From contig JAKQDQ010000001.1 of the NCBI GenBank assembly GCA_029573725.1, forward strand, positions 1 to 55,970: 55,970 nt of DNA, given 5' to 3'. Under the pieces are notes generated by a model that made no database searches, was not told where the DNA came from, and worked only from the letters and a program-made list of their open reading frames with translations. A program made the translations under genes and the position numbers. Every line of letters starts with the position of its first letter. Positions within the stretch are counted from its first letter, which is position 1. Of this stretch, positions 17,912-26,266 are shown one piece after another. The DNA is from Verrucomicrobiota bacterium. Its GTDB lineage: Bacteria; Verrucomicrobiota; Verrucomicrobiia; Limisphaerales; JADLHS01.

Positions 17912-18099
17912 GCGTTGCCCCCCGGAGCAATGACCCCTGGTCGGTGAATTCCATCGCGTGTGCGCTGGTGGTGGAGGGTGTCACCTCCGTTCGGTTCAAG
18001 TTCACGCGTTCCCGTGTGTGGCCACAAGCTCAATCTTCCCGAAACCTTCGTCCATCATTGACATCCAATGGCCGGCATCATCAAATCCTGACCATCGTC

Positions 18100-19683
18100 A
18101 TGAGCGGCAAACCCCGATCAAAGATCTTCATGAGATGTCCCCCTGCCTGTGCCCTGGCCGCCGTGCTGACGCTGGTCGCGTGCGGAGTTTCCGCAGGCCA
18201 GAACGGCCCCGCGCTTTACTACAACCAGGATTGCACCGACTTCTTCTGGAACGCCGGAATCCGCGAAGGCCAGGCGGGTGAGGCGATTGACCGTTACGTG
18301 GACCGAATCGCGGACGCCGGGGTCACCGTGTTTCTCTGCAACTCCAACGCGCGGCGGGTGAACTACCGCAGCCGTGTTTGGGACGCATTCTGGGATGGCT
18401 ACGATCCGGCCGGCCCGGACGATCAACCGTTCCTGTCACCGATAGCTCCCGCGAAGCGCGCTCAGTATCGCCTGGGGATCGGCAGGATGCTGGCCGTGCA
18501 TCAGGAGGGAGTGGACTATCCGGCCCGCGTGATCGAGCGTTGTCGCCAACGCAAGGTCTCTCCCTGGATCACGCTGCGGATGAACGATTGCCACGAGAAC
18601 GACATCCCGGATCATCCGTTCCACGGAAGTTTTTGGGTCAAGCACCCCCAGTTGCGCCGGCAGAATTGCACGGGTTACTTCGCCACCTGCCTCGATTACG
18701 CCCAGCCGATGGTTCGCGATTATTTCATGGCGCTCATTGAGGAGACACTGGAGCGCTACGACATTGACGGCCTGGAGCTGGACTTCATGCGCGAGCCGTA
18801 TCTGTTCAGCGCGAACAAGGAAACTGAAGGCGCGCCGATCCTGACCGCCTGGCTGCGCGAGGTGCGCCAGCGGACAACTGCGGCGGCAGCCCGGCGCGGA
18901 CACCCGGTCCGCCTCGGCGTCCGTGTCCCGTCCCGGCCGGAAACGGCGCTGGGCATGGGACTCGACGCGATCACCTGGGCGCGGGAAGGAGTGATTGATC
19001 TACTGGTCGTCACACCGCGTTGGGCCACGCTCGAATTCGGCCTCCCCATCTCGGAATGGCGCCGCCGTCTGGGCGATGCCAGGGTGACGATCGCGGGCGG
19101 TTTGGAAATTCTTTATCGTCCAGTGCCCGCCGGTCCGGCGCAGCACGTTTCCCCGGAACTGGCCCGCGGCGCCGCGTCGCTCGTGCTCGCGGATGGTGCG
19201 GATGCCGTTTACCTGTTCAACTTTTTTCCCGGAGCGTTGCCTCCGGAGGTTTACCAAAGCACGCTGCGGTCGCTGTCCTCCCTGGACTCGCTGCTAAAGC
19301 TTCCCCGAACAATTGGTGTGACGTACCGCGACATCACCGCGCCGGGAGAACCTTACCAACCACCCCTACCGGCGAAGGGCCGCGAGGCGGTGTTCAGGAT
19401 GCAACTCGGGCCGTTGCCGCCGAAGGATTGGCGCTGTGAAGCGGTCCTGGGGTTTGCCACGGATGCGGGCACGCCTGAATCGAATCCATCCGTGTTCGTG
19501 GATGGACATCGCTGCGAATTCATCGAACACCCGGAGGCAAAAGGCAGTCCGCGCTTCATGTCGTATCGGATCCCCATTGGAGAATTGTCTGCCAGCCGGA
19601 CTCACGAGCTTAAAGTCGTCAGCGGCAATGAAACTCCATTTGAAATCTGCCAGGTTGAAGTTCGATTGAGTCCTGGTCCATGA
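18100..19683 (+). CDS. Secreted TIM-barrel glycoside-hydrolase-like protein
   Basis: This ~527-residue exported protein has a signal peptide (ALAAVLTLVACGVSAG). The main domain looks like a family-10-like (GHL10 type) TIM barrel: 'YVDRIADAGVTVFLCNSNARRVNYRS', a PWITLRMND strand, RYDIDGLELDFMREP with a strand-end Asp/Glu cluster typical of retaining glycosidases, and AREGVIDLLVVTPRW. The last ~130 residues form a separate beta-rich domain. The substrate is unknown, and the catalytic assignment is by pattern only. ATG 18100 and ATG 18130 both precede the signal peptide; the 18130 start would give a more standard signal sequence. The next gene downstream is 670 nt away. Confidence 0.72.
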   Translation: MSGKPRSKIFMRCPPACALAAVLTLVACGVSAGQNGPALYYNQDCTDFFWNAGIREGQAGEAIDRYVDRIADAGVTVFLCNSNARRVNYRSRVWDAFWDGYDPAGPDDQPFLSPIAPAKRAQYRLGIGRMLAVHQEGVDYPARVIERCRQRKVSPWITLRMNDCHENDIPDHPFHGSFWVKHPQLRRQNCTGYFATCLDYAQPMVRDYFMALIEETLERYDIDGLELDFMREPYLFSANKETEGAPILTAWLREVRQRTTAAAARRGHPVRLGVRVPSRPETALGMGLDAITWAREGVIDLLVVTPRWATLEFGLPISEWRRRLGDARVTIAGGLEILYRPVPAGPAQHVSPELARGAASLVLADGADAVYLFNFFPGALPPEVYQSTLRSLSSLDSLLKLPRTIGVTYRDITAPGEPYQPPLPAKGREAVFRMQLGPLPPKDWRCEAVLGFATDAGTPESNPSVFVDGHRCEFIEHPEAKGSPRFMSYRIPIGELSASRTHELKVVSGNETPFEICQVEVRLSPGP

Positions 19684-20356
19684 AACGGGATGCTCTGTCG
19701 GGGTCGGGGCGCAGGCGGCGATTCGAAAACGGATGCTTCGGAGCGTCGCCTTACGCCCTTTACCAACGACTATACCCTTCGCCCCCGGATGCCTGATACG
19801 ACAACCCTCTGGCCGTTGTAATTCCCAACGCGGAATTTGGTCGTAAGAACGGGCGAACAGGGTGGCTGGATTAGCAGGGCGAACGCATCTAAATGGGGGC
19901 ATTGAGCAAGCGTGAGAGGCAGGCGTGGTTCCAACTGGCGTTGAGTTGTTTGCCGCGCCCGCCGCGTTTTTGGTTTTCTCCCGTTTCAACAGGTTCAACG
20001 CCAGCCGCCGTAGTGTGGCCGGATTTTCGGCGGCATAGCCGGCCCGCGGCAAAGACTGGACCAGCCGCTGCCCGCGTGTGCGAAATGAATGGCAAGTATT
20101 TCATTCCGAAACGACGGTTCTTGAGCGGCCCGGTTCCAAGGTGGGAAGCGGTTCTTGCCGGGGTTCGCTGGCCGGACCATGGGAATGGGTGCCGCCTCCT
20201 TGCGCTGACCGGCGGGAGTTCGGGGAAGGGGCGGATGCCCCAGACGACAAGGCGCGAGTGAACTATGGCAACCCAAGGTTAGCCAATAAAATGACTTGCG
20301 CCGAGGCTGGTTTGGCGGCAGAAGAGGGTAACCCGAAATGACGCAGCGCTGATATA
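19684..20356 (+). other. Intergenic region (~670 bp) holding a transposase remnant
   Basis: Apart from the ISAs1 fragment at 19889-20056, no gene is recognised. A perfect TATAAT occurs at 20353-20358 just before the aminomutase start, but no matching -35 element is seen at the right distance, and the box overlaps the first possible ATG. It is noted only as a possible leaderless promoter. Confidence 0.5.
19889..20056 (-). pseudogene. C-terminal remnant of an ISAs1-family transposase, frameshifted
   Basis: On the minus strand one frame reads GYAAENPATLRRLALNLLKREKTK and, one frame over, KRGGRGKQLNASWNHACLSRLL before a stop at 19889. Joined across a single frameshift these give the typical C-terminus of ISAs1 (H-repeat) DDE transposases, '..N.ATLRRLALNLLKRE.TKKRG..GK.LNASW...YL..LL'. 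The catalytic part upstream is absent, so this is a dead fragment. I could not identify terminal inverted repeats. Confidence 0.75.
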
Positions 20357-22021
20357 ATGCACATGAACACAACTTTGACCGCATCGCCGGCCGTTCCCCA
20401 TCCGCGTTCCATCCCCGTCAGGACCCATCCGGGATTCACGTCCGCCGATCTGGAGGCGCTGCTGGACCGTTACGGCTACCCGGAGGAAACGCGTGAAATT
20501 ATCGCTTCGGAAAAATTGCTGCCGCTCGGGTTGTTGAGTCGCTTGCAGGCCACCTACCCGCAACATTCGGGTTTGCGGGAGCAGCGCCCGTTTCTTTTTG
20601 AGGGGGAGGGACAGTACACGGGGCTGGCCGGATTCCGGCAGATTGTGGGGATCCTGGCCGCGCACGGCATCGTGCTGGGTTCGATTCCGGAGCGTGAATT
20701 GTTCGTTCAGGTTTACCGGTTCAAGGCCTCCCGGCACATCCTGAACACGATCAACTGGGACAACTATGAAAATGATCCGATGTATCAACTGGTGTTTCCG
20801 CAGCCGCGCATGATGCGTCCGGATGTGACGGCCCGGTATCTTGCCGCCCGCGATGAGGCGGAGCGGAAACAGGTGATTGCCGCCTACATGGCGGAAACCA
20901 ATCCGCACGACGGCAAGCAACTGCTGAACAAACCCTGGCTGGAGAGCGCGACGGGCGAAATCCAGGTGCTGGAAGGCAGTCAACACAAGTATCCGCAGTG
21001 CCAGTTGATTTTTGACCAGACCACGCAGAACTGCTTCGCCTTCTGCACCTATTGTTTCCGCCATGCCCAGTTACGCGCCGATCACGACATGTTCATCCAG
21101 GCGGACATTGCGCAAGTGCATGCCTATCTCCGGCAGCACAAGGAAGTGACCGACCTGCTCATCACGGGCGGGGATGCGGGCTACCTTCCGGTCCAACGCC
21201 TGCGGCAATACGTGATGCCCCTGCTGGAAGATCCGGAGCTGCTGCACCTGCGCGCCGTCCGGTTGGGCTCGCGCCTGTTGACCTATCAACCCGAGTTCAT
21301 TTTATCGCGGCGCTATGATGCCATGCTCGAATTGTTTGCGACGATGCGGGACAACGGCGTGCAGATCAACTGGATGGCGCATTTCTCCACCCCGCGGGAA
21401 CTGCTGAACCCCAGCACGCTGGCGGCAATTCGCCGGCTGCAAAATCACGGCGTCATCGTGCGCAGCCAGAGTCCGGTGATGAACCACATCAGTTTGTTCA
21501 CGGCGGCCGACGGCCGGGTGGACGTGCCGCGCACCGCGCAAAACTGGATTGACCTGGCGCATGTGCTCGCAACCCTGTCGGTGCGTTTCCACTCGATGTA
21601 TTGCGCCCGGTACACGGGGGAGCATCACTACTTTGCCGCGCCGCTGGCCGACCTCGAGCAGGTGTTCAATCTGGTGTATCGCTCCCTGGCCTCGTTGCAC
21701 CGGCCGTCCCGGTACATCACCATGACCACCTCGGCCGGCAAACTTTCCCTCCTGGGCACCGCAGAGGTCAACGGTGAAACCGTCTTCGCCTTGAAGTTCA
21801 ACGAAAGCCGGAACATGGCGTGGATGGACAAGGTGTTCCTCGCGCGGTACGACGCCCGGGAGAAGCGCATCGACCAGCTCGCACCGTTCGGCGCGCCGGA
21901 GTTTTTCTTTGAGCCGGAGTTGCGGGAGATCGAACGGGCGTTGGCGGAAATGCACCAGCGCATCTTTGGCAACCGGGCCTCCCAGGACCGTCCGGTGGAG
22001 GGTTACGGGATTGAGGCCTGA
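20357..22021 (+). CDS. KamA-like radical SAM aminomutase (lysine 2,3-aminomutase family)
   Basis: This 554-residue enzyme has a radical SAM cluster C226-x3-C230-x2-C233 in NCFAFCTYCFRH, the glycine-rich LLITGGDAGYL strand, VRLGSRL, NWMAHFSTPRELL and a Lys (K462, TTSAGKLSLLG) at the place of the PLP lysine. Family members move an amino group from C2 to C3 using PLP and a 5'-deoxyadenosyl radical. It is ~130 residues longer than clostridial lysine 2,3-aminomutase, mostly at the N-terminus. By manual alignment the two aspartates that bind the lysine side chain in KAM (D293, D330) are A417 and T455 here, arguing against lysine as substrate. ATG 20357 or 20363 may be the start. It heads a five-gene run, 65 nt before the CoA-transferase genes. 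Confidence 0.88.
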   Translation: MHMNTTLTASPAVPHPRSIPVRTHPGFTSADLEALLDRYGYPEETREIIASEKLLPLGLLSRLQATYPQHSGLREQRPFLFEGEGQYTGLAGFRQIVGILAAHGIVLGSIPERELFVQVYRFKASRHILNTINWDNYENDPMYQLVFPQPRMMRPDVTARYLAARDEAERKQVIAAYMAETNPHDGKQLLNKPWLESATGEIQVLEGSQHKYPQCQLIFDQTTQNCFAFCTYCFRHAQLRADHDMFIQADIAQVHAYLRQHKEVTDLLITGGDAGYLPVQRLRQYVMPLLEDPELLHLRAVRLGSRLLTYQPEFILSRRYDAMLELFATMRDNGVQINWMAHFSTPRELLNPSTLAAIRRLQNHGVIVRSQSPVMNHISLFTAADGRVDVPRTAQNWIDLAHVLATLSVRFHSMYCARYTGEHHYFAAPLADLEQVFNLVYRSLASLHRPSRYITMTTSAGKLSLLGTAEVNGETVFALKFNESRNMAWMDKVFLARYDAREKRIDQLAPFGAPEFFFEPELREIERALAEMHQRIFGNRASQDRPVEGYGIEA

Positions 22022-22086
22022 ACGGCTGCCGGCACGGGGAAGCCCATTGGGGGGAGCGCGAACCGGTCGGGAATCCATCCACTTAT

Positions 22087-22800
22087 ATGAGGATCAACAA
22101 ATGCTTGGACAGCGCGGCCCGGGCCGTGGCGGACATTCACGACGGAGCCAGCGTGATGATTGGTGGGTTTGGCGAGGCGGGGAGTCCCATCGAGTTGATT
22201 CATGCCTTGATTGACCAGGGCGCCAAAGACCTGACGGTCATCAGCAACAACACCGGCAGTGGCCGGGTCGGGTTGGCGGCATTGATCGCCGCCGGCCGGG
22301 TGCGGAAGATGATTTGTTCCTATCCCCGCAGCGCCAATTCGACGGTGTTTCCCGAGCTCTACCGCCAGGGACGAATCGAGTTGGAACTGACGCCCCAGGG
22401 CACACTGGCTGAACGCATCCGCGCCGGGGGCGCCGGCATTCCCGCTTTTTACACCGCCGCGGCGGTGGGCACCGTGCTGGCCACCGGCAAGGAGGTGCGC
22501 CGCTTTGACGGGCGCGAGTTTGTTTTGGAGCCGGGACTGCGGGCGGATTTTGCCCTGGTGAAAGCGCAACGTGGTGATCCTTACGGCAATCTGGTGTACC
22601 ACAAAACCGCGCGGAATTTCGGTCCGATCATGTGCATGGCCGCGCGGATCACCATTGTGCAAGTGTCGGAATTGGTGGCGCCGGGCGGGCTGGATCCGGA
22701 AACTGTCATCACCCCGGGCATTTTCGTGCAACGACTGGTGGTCGTGGCCCAGCCGGCGCAGGAATCCCGGTTGGTGAAGGAGGGGCGGAGCTATCCATGA
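22087..22800 (+). CDS. 3-oxoacid CoA-transferase subunit A (PcaI/ScoA-like)
   Basis: This is the 237-residue alpha subunit of a family I CoA-transferase. It carries the IGGFGEAGSP motif (~25-34), a glycine-rich LTVISNNTGSG strand, and the subunit A segment GDPYGNLVYHKTARNFGPIMCMAA (read in two parts, ~155-178), followed by ITPGIFVQR. These features match subunits that transfer CoA from succinyl-CoA to 3-oxoadipate (PcaI) or acetoacetate (ScoA). The stop overlaps the subunit B start by ATGA, indicating translational coupling. In context it would activate a beta-keto acid produced by the neighbouring transaminase; the true acceptor is not known. Confidence 0.93.
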   Translation: MRINKCLDSAARAVADIHDGASVMIGGFGEAGSPIELIHALIDQGAKDLTVISNNTGSGRVGLAALIAAGRVRKMICSYPRSANSTVFPELYRQGRIELELTPQGTLAERIRAGGAGIPAFYTAAAVGTVLATGKEVRRFDGREFVLEPGLRADFALVKAQRGDPYGNLVYHKTARNFGPIMCMAARITIVQVSELVAPGGLDPETVITPGIFVQRLVVVAQPAQESRLVKEGRSYP

Positions 22801-23489
22801 AGACCGCCCCCGCAGCCGCCGGTTGGACGCGCGAACAAATGGCGCAACGTGCCGCCGCAGACATTCCCGCCGGGGCGTATGTGAACCTGGGGATTGGCAT
22901 ACCGGAACTGGTGGCCCAATTTACCGGCGTGGATGCGGGCGTGATTTTTCAAACGGAAAACGGATTGCTCGGCATGGGACCGGCGCCCGCTCCCGGCCAC
23001 GAGGATCCGGAACTGATCAATGCCGGGAAGAAGGCGGTGACCGCCATCCCGGGGGCGGCCTATTTTCATCATGCCGACAGTTTCGCGATGATTCGCGGCG
23101 GGCACATTGACATCTGTGTGCTCGGGGCGATGCAGGTTTCGGCCGCGGGGGATCTGGCCAATTGGTCCACCGGCGAGGCGGATGCCATTCCCGCGGTGGG
23201 CGGGGCGATGGACCTGGTGGCGGGGGTGAAACGTGTTTTTGTCCTGACCGAGCACACGACAAAAACCGGCGTCCCCAAAATCGTGTCCGCCTGCACCTAT
23301 CCGCTGACCGGTCGCAAGGTGGTGGATCGCATCTACACCAACCTCGCGGTCATCCAGGTGACACCGGCGGGGCTGGTCGTGCGCGAGTTGGCTCCCGGCA
23401 TCAGCTTGGAGGTCCTGCAGCAACACACCGGGGCGCCGCTGCGGCTGGCGGCGACCGTGCCGGACAATTCCCCCGGAGCAGCGTCATGA
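22797..23489 (+). CDS. 3-oxoacid CoA-transferase subunit B (PcaJ/ScoB-like)
   Basis: This 230-residue beta subunit has the catalytic family I motif QTENGLLGMGP (~60-70), whose Glu forms the gamma-glutamyl-CoA thioester. It also has the NLGIGIPELVAQ strand, HHADSFAMIRGGHIDI, and the C-terminal segment TKTGVPKIVSACTYPLTG followed by VVDRIYTNLAVI. It pairs with the preceding subunit A to make a heteromeric transferase. Starts and stops overlap on both sides (ATGA with subunit A and with the aminotransferase), so it is translated as part of one message. The close resemblance to PcaJ hints at a dicarboxylic 3-oxoacid, but substrate ranges in this family are broad. Confidence 0.93.
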   Translation: MKTAPAAAGWTREQMAQRAAADIPAGAYVNLGIGIPELVAQFTGVDAGVIFQTENGLLGMGPAPAPGHEDPELINAGKKAVTAIPGAAYFHHADSFAMIRGGHIDICVLGAMQVSAAGDLANWSTGEADAIPAVGGAMDLVAGVKRVFVLTEHTTKTGVPKIVSACTYPLTGRKVVDRIYTNLAVIQVTPAGLVVRELAPGISLEVLQQHTGAPLRLAATVPDNSPGAAS

Positions 23490-24817
23490 CCGCGACCACC
23501 TCTCGCAGCCAGGCCCTCTACGAACGCGCCTTGCGGGTGCTGCCCGGCGGCGTCAGCCGCAATACGGTGCTGCGCCGCCCCCATCCACTTTACGCGGTCA
23601 AGGGCGCCGGGTGTCGGGTGACGGACATTGAGGGCGTCACCCGCCTGGATTTTGCCAACAACATGGCCTCGCTCATCCATGGCCATGCCCATCCGGCCAT
23701 TGTGGAAGCGGTGCAACAACAGCTTGCCCGGGGCACGGCTTTCACCATGGCGACGGAAATTGAAGTGCAGTTTGCCGAACTGCTGTGCGCGCGGGTGCCG
23801 GGATTTGAGCAGATCCGGTTCGTCAACTCGGGCACCGAAGCCGTGATGACCTGCCTGAAGGCGGCCCGCGCGTTTACCGGACGTCCGAAGATCGCCAAGG
23901 TCGAGGGGGCCTACCACGGGCTTTATGATTACGCAGAAGTCAGCCAGACCGCGCAGCCGGAGAATTGGGGCGAGGTGGCGCGCCCCCGCAGCGTCCCGGT
24001 CGCGCAGGGGACACCACCCGGGGTGCTGGCGGAGGTGGTGGTGCTTCCGTTCAATGATGCGGCCGCGGCCTTGGCGTTGCTCGAACAGCAGGCGCAGGAG
24101 CTCGCGTGTGTCCTGGTGGACCCCATGCCGCACCGGGTTGGATTAGTGGCGGCCACGGACTCATTCATTGCCGCGCTCCGGCAGTGGACCCGCCGGCACG
24201 GGGTGCTGTTGGTGTTTGATGAAGTCATCACCTTTCGCAGTGAATATGGCGGCGCGCAACAATGGTTTCCGGTGACGCCGGATCTGACGGCGCTTGGAAA
24301 AATGATCGGCGGCGGCTTTCCCGTGGGGGCGATTGCCGGCCGTCGCGACGTGATGGAGGTGTTGAATCCGTTGACCGAGCCGGTGCGGCTGCCGCATTCG
24401 GGCACGTTTTCTGCCAACCCGATCACGATGACCGCGGGTATGGCGGCCATGCAGCAGTTCGAGCGCGCCGCCGTGGACGAGTTGAACCACCGCGGCGCGG
24501 CGGCGCGGCGGATCATTGCCGAGGCCATCCGCGGGGCCGGCATTCCCGCCTGTGTGACGGGTGCAGGTTCAATGTTCCGGATTCATTTGAAACCCACCCC
24601 CCCAAAAAATTACCGTGAGAGTTACATTGGCGCGGCAGAAATGCGCCGGTTGCGGGCCCTGCTTGATTATCTCCTGGCCCACGGCATCCTGCTGATCGGC
24701 ACCGGCACCGGCACGCTGTCCACGCCAATGACGGACAACGATCTGGACCAGCTGGGGGAGGCGCTGGCGGGCGGCTTCCGCGCCATCCGGGACCTGATGA
24801 CCACACGCCATGACTGA
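23486..24817 (+). CDS. Class III PLP aminotransferase, beta-amino-acid transaminase-like (GSAM-related)
   Basis: This 443-residue fold type I PLP enzyme has VNSGTEAVM (113-121), AYHGLYD (142-148), FDEVITFRSEYGG (244-256) and ALGKMIGGGFPVGAIAG (269-285), with K272 the Schiff-base lysine. It would usually be labelled glutamate-1-semialdehyde aminomutase. However, LPGGVSRNTVLRRPHPL (19-35), LPFNDAAAALA and HSGTFSANPITMTAG align better in my memory with the beta-phenylalanine transaminase of Variovorax, whose Arg in 'PGGNxR' binds the beta-amino acid carboxylate (R25 here). The reaction would be beta-amino acid plus 2-oxoglutarate or pyruvate to beta-keto acid. It overlaps the CoA-transferase B gene by 4 nt and the thiolase gene by 8 nt. 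Confidence 0.85.
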   Translation: MTATTSRSQALYERALRVLPGGVSRNTVLRRPHPLYAVKGAGCRVTDIEGVTRLDFANNMASLIHGHAHPAIVEAVQQQLARGTAFTMATEIEVQFAELLCARVPGFEQIRFVNSGTEAVMTCLKAARAFTGRPKIAKVEGAYHGLYDYAEVSQTAQPENWGEVARPRSVPVAQGTPPGVLAEVVVLPFNDAAAALALLEQQAQELACVLVDPMPHRVGLVAATDSFIAALRQWTRRHGVLLVFDEVITFRSEYGGAQQWFPVTPDLTALGKMIGGGFPVGAIAGRRDVMEVLNPLTEPVRLPHSGTFSANPITMTAGMAAMQQFERAAVDELNHRGAAARRIIAEAIRGAGIPACVTGAGSMFRIHLKPTPPKNYRESYIGAAEMRRLRALLDYLLAHGILLIGTGTGTLSTPMTDNDLDQLGEALAGGFRAIRDLMTTRHD

Positions 24818-26015
24818 AGCATTTATTTGTGATGCGGTGCGTACGCCGGTGGGGCGCTACGGGGGGAATCTTGCCGGGGTCCGGACGGACGATCTGGCCA
24901 CCCACCCGATTCAGGCCCTGCTGCGGCGCAATCCCACACTGGAAGCCGGCGCGGTGGAGGATGTGATCCTGGGCTGTGCCAATCAGGCGGGGGAAGACAA
25001 TCGCAACATCGCGCGCATGGCGGGGTTGCTGGCGGGACTGCCGGAAACCGTGCCCGGTTGCACGGTGAACCGCCTCTGCGGCTCCGGCCTGGAGGCCGTG
25101 GCCATGGCCGCACGGATCATTGGTTGCGGCGAAGCCGGACTGATCATCGCCGGCGGGGTGGAGAGCATGTCGCGCGCTCCGTTTGTCATGGCCAAATCGC
25201 CGGAGGCTTTCTCCCGCCAGGCGGAGGTTTTCGACACGACCATTGGCTGGCGTTTTGTGAACCGGCGGATGCGCGAGCGCTACGGTGTGGAAACCATGGC
25301 CGAAACCGCGGAAAACCTCACCGTGGAGTTTGGCATCTCGCGCGAGGATCAAGATCGCTTTGCCGCCTGGAGCCAGGCCAAGGCCGCGGCGGCCCAGGCG
25401 GATGGACGGCTGGCCGGGGAGATAGTCCCGATCGCGGTGCCGCAGCGCAAAGGCGATCCGGTGCTGGTGGCGCACGATGAACATCCACGTCCCACCACCC
25501 TGGAAAAACTGGCGCAACTCAAGCCGATTGTGCGTCCCACCGGTACCGTGACCGCCGGCAATGCCTCCGGAATCAATGACGGGGCCGCGGCGCTGATTGT
25601 GGCCTCGCGGGCCGCCGCACAGAAACACGGGCTGACACCGCGCGTGCGGGTGTTGGGGGCGGCCGTGGCCGGGGTGCCGCCGCGGGTGATGGGGACCGGA
25701 CCGGTGCCGGCCACCGGGAAATTGTTGAGGCGGCTCGGTCTGAAATTGGACCAGTTCGATTTGATTGAACTGAATGAGGCGTTTGCCGTGCAGGCACTGG
25801 TCTGTGCGCGTCAGTTGCATCTGGCGGACGATGACGCGCGACTGAACCCCCAAGGCGGTGCGATTGCCCTGGGACATCCCCTGGGCATGAGCGGCGCGCG
25901 CCTGGTGGTCACCGCGACGCATCAATTGCACCGGTCGCAATCCCGGCGCGCGCTGTGCACCATGTGCGTCGGCGTTGGGCAGGGGATCGCGCTGGCGCTG
26001 GAACGCTGCGATTGA
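24810..26015 (+). CDS. Thiolase, beta-ketoadipyl-CoA thiolase (PcaF)-like
   Basis: This 401-residue acetyl-CoA acyltransferase has all catalytic elements: nucleophile C90 in NRLCGSGLEAV, NEAFAVQAL (322-330), H356 in GGAIALGHPLGMSGARL and C386 in CTMCVGVGQG. Stretches such as CANQAGEDNRNIARMAGLLAG, DTTIGWRFVN and VMGTGPVPA resemble PcaF, which splits 3-oxoadipyl-CoA into succinyl-CoA and acetyl-CoA. As the last gene of the cluster it would cleave the beta-ketoacyl-CoA made by the CoA-transferase. A biosynthetic or general beta-ketothiolase role is the alternative. It starts inside the aminotransferase gene (8-nt overlap). Confidence 0.93.
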   Translation: MTEAFICDAVRTPVGRYGGNLAGVRTDDLATHPIQALLRRNPTLEAGAVEDVILGCANQAGEDNRNIARMAGLLAGLPETVPGCTVNRLCGSGLEAVAMAARIIGCGEAGLIIAGGVESMSRAPFVMAKSPEAFSRQAEVFDTTIGWRFVNRRMRERYGVETMAETAENLTVEFGISREDQDRFAAWSQAKAAAAQADGRLAGEIVPIAVPQRKGDPVLVAHDEHPRPTTLEKLAQLKPIVRPTGTVTAGNASGINDGAAALIVASRAAAQKHGLTPRVRVLGAAVAGVPPRVMGTGPVPATGKLLRRLGLKLDQFDLIELNEAFAVQALVCARQLHLADDDARLNPQGGAIALGHPLGMSGARLVVTATHQLHRSQSRRALCTMCVGVGQGIALALERCD

Positions 26016-26266
26016 CTTGCCGGATTGCCCTGCACCCGCACCTGCCGGGAAAGTGCCGGGGAGCAAACCGCGGTTCCCGACCGCACGCAGCCATTTTACC
26101 TGGATCACGACCGAGCGAACCAACCGGCTGCGCCAGGCCCGGTCAACGTTTCAACTGCGCGCAAAGTTGCTTGCCATTTGAAGAGAATTGTTGCACGTTC
26201 GCCGACGTGCTGCGGAAGCGGATCTTCAGCGGAGAAAAACCATTAACAAACAAACACAACCGAATC

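Noticed and set aside
20353..20358. Perfect TATAAT before the aminomutase gene
   Set aside because: Overlaps the first ATG and lacks a good -35; too weak to call as a promoter.
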